A stretch of 64,000 bases of DNA from Rhytidiadelphus loreus (Eukaryota > Streptophyta > Bryopsida > Hypnales > Hylocomiaceae): the NCBI GenBank assembly GCA_947034895.1, contig OX344762.1, positions 36,064,760-36,128,759 of the forward strand. The letters are read 5' to 3'. How positions within the stretch are numbered: the stretch's first letter is position 1; every line of letters starts with the position of its first letter. The notes below the pieces were generated by a model. It was not told the DNA's origin. It ran no database searches and saw nothing but the letters and a program-made list of their open reading frames with translations. The translations under genes and the position numbers were made by a program. Shown piece by piece: positions 55,970 to 64,000 of this stretch.

Positions 55970-56943
55970 GACAAGTCATCCAGTTTGGGGGCCCGGCGGA
56001 GCATTTTTTCAAGCTGGCTCCCACAAGGTCATCCATTTTGCAAGTCTGGTAGGGATGCTCTTTGTGTAAAGCACTGCCTTCCGGGCGTATTGTAGATGAC
56101 AGCGTGAGGGCGGAAAGCAGAGCCTGACACCTAGAGTCGGTCCCTGTAATGCGCCTGGGGAGGGCGATGCTTGCTTTCCATGCGTTAAGCGTAGACTGGA
56201 ATTTCTTTCCATCATCGAGTTGTCACAGGACGGTTCGAAACTTATGACAATACTTCACAAGGCTTGTGGTTTTTCCCCGCTCCAACCCGCACATCCAAAG
56301 TGGTCTCACACGGCACAATATTTGAACTGAAAACTCCAGCCAATGCTTAATGGACGGAAAGCTTTTTAGGGGAGCCTCATGAAAAAACAGGGGAGGTAAG
56401 TTTCTGGCTTCTGGAAAACTTTAATTTTAAACATTGGACTTGAAATTTATTGGTTGCTTTCAGCTTGGCAACTAGGCAAAGCTACTCTCAAAATGTGATT
56501 TCTGTCTACTCACATAACAGTGAAAGCATTACGAAACTTACTCGACGAAGGCAATTCCGACTCTGAAATGCTCAGAAGCACATTTCACATTCCAACACAG
56601 CATGGAAGTTCGCTCTTCTATAATTTCCTGAAGAATATTGGATGTTATCTTCGTCTCTGGTTCTATACTCTTGGAATTCCTGGCAGAGTTAGTGATCTTG
56701 CAGCCTCGGTCCCAATTTTTTAAAGGTCTGTTTACTAACAAATATATCTGTCAACCTTGCAAGGAGATTCAAGTCCTCCTCAAGAAGGGTGCTTTAGATT
56801 GGGTGTGGTTTAGTTCGTCTCTACAGGGATCCCCTACTTTGGATTTCTCGTCCGAGTCCTTTGCCAAATTTTCAGCTCAATCGCCTTCATGTTTTCCCGA
56901 AACTCTGATAGTGACCAGTGGTGTCCAACTTTCTTCTTCTATC

Positions 56944-57090
56944 GTCAACTTTGTTAAATTTGCGCAATTCTGTGTCAAAAATTGTGACTCAAATCTACAC
57001 AAGGTTCTAAAAACTAGGACATATATACATTTATGTTTCAAGTCACGCATCTTGAGAGTGTTGAAGTCGTGGAATATCGCAAAATTGAAG
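56944..57090. mobile_element. Small MITE, about 147 bp
   Basis: The left end GTCAACTTTGTTAAATTTGC and the right GTGGAATATCGCAAAATTGA are imperfect inverted partners. The interior (ATTGTGACTCAAATCTACAC, TTCAAGTCACG) matches 57744-57893. Confidence 0.55.
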
Positions 57091-57492
57091 TTTTCATGTA
57101 TAAAATACTTTATTGGTCACTCGTCCATGTCTGCCTCCAAAAGAAGACATCAAAAGCATGGGTGCCGTGAGTGGCGTGGTCTTGAATGATGAAGCTGCTT
57201 GGATAAGATGTGGACATGCCACGAATTCTTCCGCAAAGATAAATGTGCTCTCAGTGACTTGCGTTACTACTAGCTAGACCAACAGGTAGCAACATTAGTT
57301 TTTCTTTAAAAAACAAACCCAAACCATTGCTGGCGGTTTTCCATTTGGTTCATCTAATGTTTGTTTCCTGCATAGGAATAAGTGCCCTTTGTTTCAAAGG
57401 AAAAAAAACACGAAAACAAACTGAAACAAAAACACAAAAGCGGTTGCACTTCCTGCCAAGGTCCATGAGACTTGAGAGTTACAAGTCAGTTT

Positions 57493-57738
57493 ATGGTCAA
57501 TTTCGTTAAAATGGCGGTATTCCGCATGCCATTTTAATGGAATATCTTCTACAAATGAAGAATAAGTGTGCCACGATAGGGTTATACATGTGCCAATTTT
57601 ATGCCTAGCACATTCAAATCACTCCTAGTTCACGCATTTCCACTCCCCTCAGACAATCTTTCCATTGTTTTCATTCTTTCAGTGGTTTCATTTTGTGCCA
57701 TTTTAATGGAATATCGCCATTTTAACGAAATTGACCAT
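57493..57738. mobile_element. MITE, 246 bp, with about 45-bp arms, inserted in a related element
   Basis: The left arm starts ATGGTCAATTTCGTTAAAAT and is complemented at the right by ATTTTAACGAAATTGACCAT. The arms continue through GGCGGTATTCC and CCATTTTAATGG. GTTT lies outside both ends (57489-57492 and 57739-57742), a possible 4-bp duplication. The host sequence resumes at about 57744 with TTAAATTGGCG, itself a relative of the element at 56944, and ends near 57893. Confidence 0.7.
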
Positions 57739-57893
57739 GTTTCCTTAAATTGGCGTGATTCCAGTTCCAAAATTTGTGAAACAATCTACACAAACAAAGC
57801 TGTACAAAGCTAGTACTCGTATAGATTCAGGTTCAAGTTACGTGCTTAGAAAGTGCCAAAGATGTGGAATATCACCAATTTAGCAAAATTGAC

Positions 57894-59150
57894 AGTAAAT
57901 AACCTGCTACAACACCGACCATGTTGCAAAATAGATCCCGGCTACAAATTCTAACCTGAATTGTACACCTATTGAACATGAAAGTCTAGAATTTTTTTTG
58001 GAGTACTCCTAATATTAGCACTTCGAAAATTCATAATTGATTCATTAGAACGTCCAAAGAGTATGCACTACAACTAAGATAATCTAAAATCCTCTTTGAA
58101 TTGACAACAAGCTAGATTGAACCCAAACAACTGAGACACAATATAGTAAAAAGCTAGAGCCATGCTCAGATGCTTAATTCAGTCACACTAGCTCAGGTGA
58201 AGTTACCTTACGACCAAGTAGAAATAGCGCCCAACAAGAGACTTTGTCATTCACAACACTGAGTCTTCGGAGTTCGGACCATTTTGGCTCTAACTTCGAT
58301 TCTTCTCTGCTGAAGCTGAGTCCATCGACGCTCACTCGATCGATCAGTTGGATAAGAAGCTCGTCGTTGTTGCTGCAGTGTCATGGCTTTCTGTATTTCT
58401 CTTGAAAGCCGGTGCATTCCAAGATAAGCTTCTCAGGCAATTGGTAGTCTGAGTCTGCAAATCAGTAATTAAAACAATTGAGCAAACCTCAAATGGCTGT
58501 CATTTATTTAAGTTGGTCGATTTTGAGACCTTTATGTACATGTAAATCACGATTTTTGGCACCGGAATTGTGCCAATTTAATGAAATTGATTGGCAATAA
58601 GTGTCATTATAATAATGGTTGCTTCTAAGAAGGTGAATGATGGAGTTTTTATGTTTTAATAATGGTTGCTTCAAAGAAGGTGAATGATGGAGTTCTATGT
58701 TTTAATTCATCTGTAGAATTTGAATTAATTGTCTGCTTTACTGGTCCATGTGCAAGTGGATTTGATAATTAAGGGAGAACCACCCATAACCGACTGAATA
58801 AGCAATTCTGGATATGATCTGGAGTAGTGCAGGGTGAAGCAAATCTTTTCGGAGGTGGAAGGATAGAAATGACGGGGATTGCACAAACTTTGGTAATTTT
58901 ATCACTTGAATTGTAATTACTATGAATTTTGAAAGGCAAAAAGTGCTCCTGACCTACTACCAATCTCTAGACTCTTCCAATTTCAATCACTCAAAAACTA
59001 CAATCTTACTAAATGCTTTTTACTATCTTACTCACTACTTTGGGACATGTCTCATGAATCTAATAGTCCCAATTTTGAAAAGAAAAAAACAAAACATTCT
59101 AGCTATGGTTGGAAATAAGTCAATCTATAGGTTGGTTATTGGGTCTTGGT
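57894..59150. other. Spacer with short duplication
   Basis: A 47-bp tandem duplication (AATAATGGTTGCTTC...GGTGAATGATGGAG) lies at 58611-58705. A small GC-richer patch at 58.26-58.40 kb is unassigned. Confidence 0.5.
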
Positions 59151-59153
59151 CAA

Positions 59154-59239
59154 CACTAGTAGAAAATCTGAAATTTCTGTCATTTTGGACGCATTGTTTT
59201 GGTCAAAATCTAACATAAATCTGTTATTTTCTACTAGTG
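59154..59239. mobile_element. 86-bp CACTA-type mini-element
   Basis: It starts CACTAGTAGAAAATCTG and ends with the inverted ATTTTCTACTAGTG. The 3 bases outside (CAA and CTG) do not match, so the target duplication is lost or the borders are shifted. Confidence 0.6.
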
Positions 59240-60500
59240 CTGCAAGAATGGGTGGCTTTCCCTTAGCACTTGTTTGGGCATCAGTACCTGTGTTGTTTCA
59301 AAACAACGCAAAAAAAAAATCATGTAAGGGAGAAATCCCATTCCTGACCACTTAAGCAATTCCACATATCTGAAGGTTGGGTTTCATCAGTGAAGAAATT
59401 TTTCAGTGTACAAAAACAAAGTTTGAAAGGTTTCCATAATTTTCCAAATTTTTATTCTTCAAAAAAAGAATAACTATGAATTTTTGTATAGAAGATTCCA
59501 TCCCTCCCACTGTGGTCATATAGACCTTCTTATTTCTGACCAAGGGTTGTTTGCAATATTGGGAGTCTTGTAGAACAATCACAATGTGCCACAACTGCAC
59601 TAGGAACTATGTCGTAATTAATCATTGTTCATCTCATCCTGTGCAAAAAGAGAACGGCCTACATTGCCAAAAATGGAGGATGATCTAGAATGGAATTTTT
59701 CCCTTATATATTGTCACTGGAAAAAATTAAAGGGAGTCTAATGCGATTCCCCACAGTGTCTATGCTTGACATTGTTCAGTGGTGACGGCGTGTTGGATAA
59801 CCCATATTAATTCTCTATGGAGACAATTTTTTTTGCTAGTGTGGATGGTTGTGATTTGAAAAGAAGAGTTAATTTAAGACTAATAATGTTAAAGTCTGTC
59901 ATGACAATGCACCTTAGCTATGTATACAATGGCATTAAATAAACTCATCATAGCAAATAATTGTAATGGAAAGGTTGTATCATTTTTTACAAAGGAAGCA
60001 CCGGTATTATTTTGAGACAAAGGGAGTAGCAAAAAGAACTTATAACAATAGAGTTGCAATTTGTTGTTTCTTGTATGAGTATTTGAAATCTCGAAGCAAT
60101 CAAACAACTCCAATTTGTGTACATTAAGATTATGTATGTTATGTAATGGCAAAGTAGGCAAGGTCATGAAGAACAACTACTAATCAATATCTCCATGATC
60201 ACTTATAGGTCAATTTTGTAAGTCTCTTCATGCAATTACTCTTTGTAACCTAAATTATTTTTGTCATCATTTATAGCATCCTCAATGCACTCTAAAATTT
60301 GTCCTTCTAAATAAACTTCTAACTTTTCACTAGTTTATAATTAGAACTTAAATTTTTTAACATTAAAGTACCTTGAATAGGTACAAAAAAACTTAAATTT
60401 TGAACATTTGACAATGAAAATAAATTGCTTCAAAAGCTACTTCAAAAGTTATAGGGGTGCAGGCAAATCACTGGTTACTAAAGCACATTGCATTCCAAGT
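59240..60500. other. AT-rich spacer
   Basis: No gene or clear repeat recognised. Confidence 0.5.
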
Positions 60501-60507
60501 TCTAATC

Positions 60508-60722
60508 ACCCTAGGTACAAAAAAATCATATTTCCTTCATTTTAAATGCAAATGTCTTGAAATCTACAAAACAAGATTTTGAAATTTCACTTCCACACAT
60601 TCTTATACTAATCTAGTACAAGATCCTATTGTTAGATATTAAAAAACAATTCCCTCATTGTAATAGAAATAACAATTTTAAGTGATTTTTGATGAGGAAA
60701 AAGGCCTTGGGACTTTAGGGGG
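60508..60722. mobile_element. Probable short TTAA-family relative
   Basis: The stretch from CACCCTAGGTAC to CTTGGGACTTTAGGGGG has inverted-like ends, and the internal TAGTACAAGATCCTATTGTT resembles a block of copies 1 and 2. TTAA is not kept at the borders. Confidence 0.35.
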
Positions 60723-63515
60723 CAAAATGAGGAATTCTTATTATGATAATTTTTTCAATTTATTTATTTATTTTTATTATATTTTCTTCTCTAATATTTC
60801 CTTTGAAGCCAAAAAATCATTGAATACTTCATTGTGTGTGTTTTTTGTTGATTTTGTAGTGTTTTGGTAAAAACAAGGATTTTGATGGCAAGTACTATGA
60901 GTATTTTTTAGTAGAATAATTGCAGTTGTTGAGAGGATAAATCTACAGCTAGAAGTATTGTTGTAAGTACTATAGACTACTTGAAAGTACTCAAACACTA
61001 CTATGTGAAAAAAAATAGTTTTTTTTAATAGGAAATAATTACAATGAGGTATAAATTAATAATAAATAAAAATTCATGAAGATCCCCCCTTAAAAATTGG
61101 TCATTTCTAAGGACTTGGTAGTAATGAGATTTCACCAAAAGAATGAGCTAGAAACTAGTATCTTCTGATGTTGAGAAGTGCTTACACAAATATGCACAAA
61201 CATGGAGTGCATAAAATAATCTATTTTTAGATGCACCTTGGTAGAAACATGCCCGACCATTGTAGAAATAGAGTATAAAAATCTTAGATCTAGATTATTA
61301 ATTTTTAGTACTCCAGAGTACTCAAAAACCCTAAACTTGAAAGTGTAACAAATTAGCAAAATAGGCTTAGTTTTAAATATAAAATTATTTTTTAAAATTA
61401 AAAAATATATATGTTTACAACATAACATTTGTTTCCAATAAAAAAATTCAAGTGCTTTGATGCCACATTTAACTACTTTGGGACTTTGGAAAGTCTAGAA
61501 TTAGTAATGGTCATCGGGAGAAAAGAACACTGGTCATCATGAGATAATGCAAAACATCTAGAGATCTAGGCAAAACAATGGGAGATCTATACAAACATCA
61601 AGGGATCCCCCAATGTTATTATCCGGAGATCTCCAGATGTTTTGTCCAAAATTCATTGAATAGTCCAGAAGTAGTAAAACATGCCATTTTGGATTTATGC
61701 TTCAAAATTTATAGTTGATGACAAGTTTGTCATGTTATGTGTGATGAAAAATGATTTAGTGTTTCTTACAATCACCCTTCTAAATTTTAAAGGATATTTG
61801 TACACAAAAAAAAATTCAAAATCCATATTATATAAATGATGGATAATTAGCATTATGTTCACAAAAGTTGTGAATAGATGAATTAACAACTTAAAGGAGC
61901 TAAAATCATATTTTTTGTTTGTTTGTCTCTTTTGGGACAATTGTGGAATGTCTTAAACTTTAAATGTATACATCTTGTGACTTCAAAGTAATAAAACTTG
62001 CACTAAATGGTTTTATAAGAAAGAAAATTTAAATTAATATGCACCTAATTGTCACTTTAACCCTTAATTGCCTAACTGACCATGTATGGTCAATCTAAAA
62101 TTTTAGACTTGTTTTTCTGTGGGTAGTTAAATTCCTTTGATTGTTTAAAAAATTTTATAGACAATTTTGAAGTGTAACTAATTGGAAGCTTTTATTTTTC
62201 ATTGAATAAGGTAAATATTTTATTTTTGAGAGGTCCTCAAAGGCATATATGTACTATTAGTAGAAGAATAGAGCTTGCTAGTTTTACTTCATTTCCTAGC
62301 TTTGAGCAAAGTTTACTAATTTTACTTGAATTGAGATCGGGATTGAGATCTAAAAAGGATATTCATCCATTTGCTTTGAAAATGGTCCCAATGGAAAGAA
62401 TAAAGTGTCCATGATTTTCACCATTGAAAATTTAAAAATGCAAGTGTTGATTTGGAGTTATTTGCAATTCTACTTATCAAAAAATTTGCATTTCAACAAT
62501 TGCAAGGTGGATTGTGTAATGAGTTTAATAGCTCTTCATTTAAACTTAAAGTTTTTGGAATATTCTAACACAATTTTTAGTTGTTCATATCACCTCCAAT
62601 CCCCTAGAACTCTTAAATGCAAATTTTTCAAACATTGTGGGGAGGGATAACACATTAAAAATAGGATATGGACATTTATCTTGTTACAATCTTACAACTC
62701 CTATGCAATTTCACAATCAAAACTAGTATGCACACTAATAGGCAAGTTCTTTAAACATCTATATGGTTAGATTTTTTTAAAATAAATTTGCTTCATTAAT
62801 TGAGAATAACTATGTTGTAAGTCCATATTGTTGTTTTCATAAAAAAAAAACATACTAAACGGCTTAGGCACTTAGGGATTATGTTTTCTTCTAATATGAA
62901 TTGTTAAAATTCACCAAAATTACAAATTTAAAATATTCATTTGACTCATTTTCTTTATTTCTTCTTACAATCCCCATTTGTCTACAAGCATGAAATAGCA
63001 CCTAGTTGTAATTTAATCTTTATCATTCATTATATGATAAATTAATTTTTCTACCTTGAAGAAAGAAGAATTATTTGAAAGGCTTGATTATTTTCAATAA
63101 GGTAATTGTAACAAATTCAAAACCATTTAAAAAACTAACCTTTACAAACTATTGCCTAAAATTTAGGTATCCTATTTATAAGAGCCTAGAGTCAATTTCA
63201 GGAATATATATTTTCAAAACTTTAAATATCCATAGTCCATTTATGTGGTTTCCAATAAATGTGTGCAACAAGAACCTTTTTTTTTTTTTCAAATACTATA
63301 TATCCAACAAAGACTTAGTCACTTAGACAACTTAAAAATAAGAACCAATCTCAAATACTTATCATGATGATTTTAGGAATAAAAAAACTTTCATGCTATA
63401 TTGGAATTGGAAATGAGTTTCCTAAGTATTCCAAAATTGGAATTGCATTTGCCAAGTTTCATGATGGCTTCACTTTTATATGACTAGGAAGAAATTGCAT
63501 TCTAGGCATAGCTTT
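60723..63515. other. AT-rich spacer
   Basis: No gene is supported. 62061-62880 has weak inverted ends (CCCTTAATTGCCTAA and TTAGGCACTTAGGGATTA) that may mark a decayed TTAA-type element. 61549-61646 contains inverted CAAAACATCTAGAGATC / GATCTCCAGATGTTTTG segments. Confidence 0.45.
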
Positions 63516-64000
63516 AACTACAACAAAAGCAGTCTTTTATGACTGCAAAATATGATTGCAGTGAGTCATAAAACCGAAAAATATAACTCACGTAGAAATC
63601 ATTGTAGATGACTCGGAGCATGACTAGGTCCAATCATTACCGACGAGTCACTTAGGACATCAGTCATATTTTGAGTCATATGGATTGGGGGGTATAATTA
63701 GCTATAATTAGTTATATTTTGCCAACATGGTGTATACATTGACTACTTGACTATCCTTGGGGGCTTGACTTTTTCTTGAGCAAAGAAAAAAAATCTTACG
63801 TGGCATATGACTTCGCTTAATCATATATTTGGATTACATAGAATATGACTGCGATGAGTCATATTTTGGTTGATGTGGAATATAACTGCAATGAGTTATA
63901 TTTTTTGTTGATGTGGAATATGATTGTGATGAATTATAATTTTTTTTGTTGATGTGAATTGTGAATATCACTCATGAGTCATATTTTTCGCTACATGGAA
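63516..64000. mobile_element. Probable CACTA transposon terminus with subterminal repeats
   Basis: AACTACAACAAAA at 63516 differs from the canonical CACTACAACAAAA end by its first base. It is followed by many direct and inverted copies of a short motif (TATGACTGC, ATGAGTCATAT). Near the right edge there is a 37-38-bp tandem unit: AATATGACTGCGATGAGTCA then TTTTGTTGATGTGG, at 63841-63955. Terminal plus subterminal arrays are typical of En/Spm elements. The body lies beyond the window. Confidence 0.6.

Noticed and set aside
56238..56250. tRNA-like T-loop (GGTTCGAAAC)
   Set aside because: No matching D-arm, anticodon arm or acceptor stem could be built around it.
62061..62880. Fourth full TTAA-flanked element
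   Set aside because: The inverted ends are short and diverged, and the right border reads TTAT, not TTAA.

Overview
The window looks like nuclear DNA of a land plant. Introns are short with GT/GC-AG borders. Inverted-repeat DNA elements (MITEs) are dense, CACTA-type termini occur, and the genes have plant-like leaders. Overall base composition is AT-rich, with small GC-richer islands around genes. A degenerate pogo/Jerky-like transposase and a proposed piggyBac-like (TTAA) element family would fit a non-seed plant such as a bryophyte, lycophyte or fern. That placement is an inference and is weak. No bacterial operon, CRISPR array, organelle gene, rRNA or tRNA was recognised.

Layout. 0-3.5 kb: a decayed transposase pseudogene on the minus strand, broken by stop codons and by a 150-bp CACTA-type foldback. 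6.9-13.6 kb: the genic part. A probable single-exon orphan gene (minus strand) lies head to head with a well-supported eleven-exon WDR70 homologue (plus strand). The WDR70 gene has a 5'UTR intron, only phase-0 coding introns and one GC-AG intron. 44.4-45.6 kb: a two-exon gene for a 75-residue basic protein, assembled here from exon 1 and exon 2. Most of the remaining 50 kb is repeats and AT-rich spacer. ORFs at 15.4, 27.8-28.6, 47.4 and 55.7 kb are unrecognised and weak.

The repeat landscape is the richest content. There are (1) 222-231 bp elements with termini like GGCCAGGGTGAATTGACCCC and 9-bp target duplications (Mutator-like MITEs), including a tandem pair that shares one target sequence inside an older copy. 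There are (2) 0.65-0.96 kb elements ending CCCCTAAA and flanked by TTAA, and (3) a broad set of TA-flanked elements ending AGGT. There are also (4) CACTA foldbacks and a probable large CACTA terminus running off the right edge. Tandem arrays occur at 18.7-19.6, 20.7, 27.2-27.9, 31.0-31.9 (about 180-bp unit), 43.2, 48.2 and 53.7 kb.

The recognised genes do not form a pathway. WDR70 is a nuclear WD40 protein; the other two are uncharacterised small proteins. I did not find a convincing new multi-gene system. The strongest novel material is the set of mobile-element families whose target sites can be read directly from the sequence.
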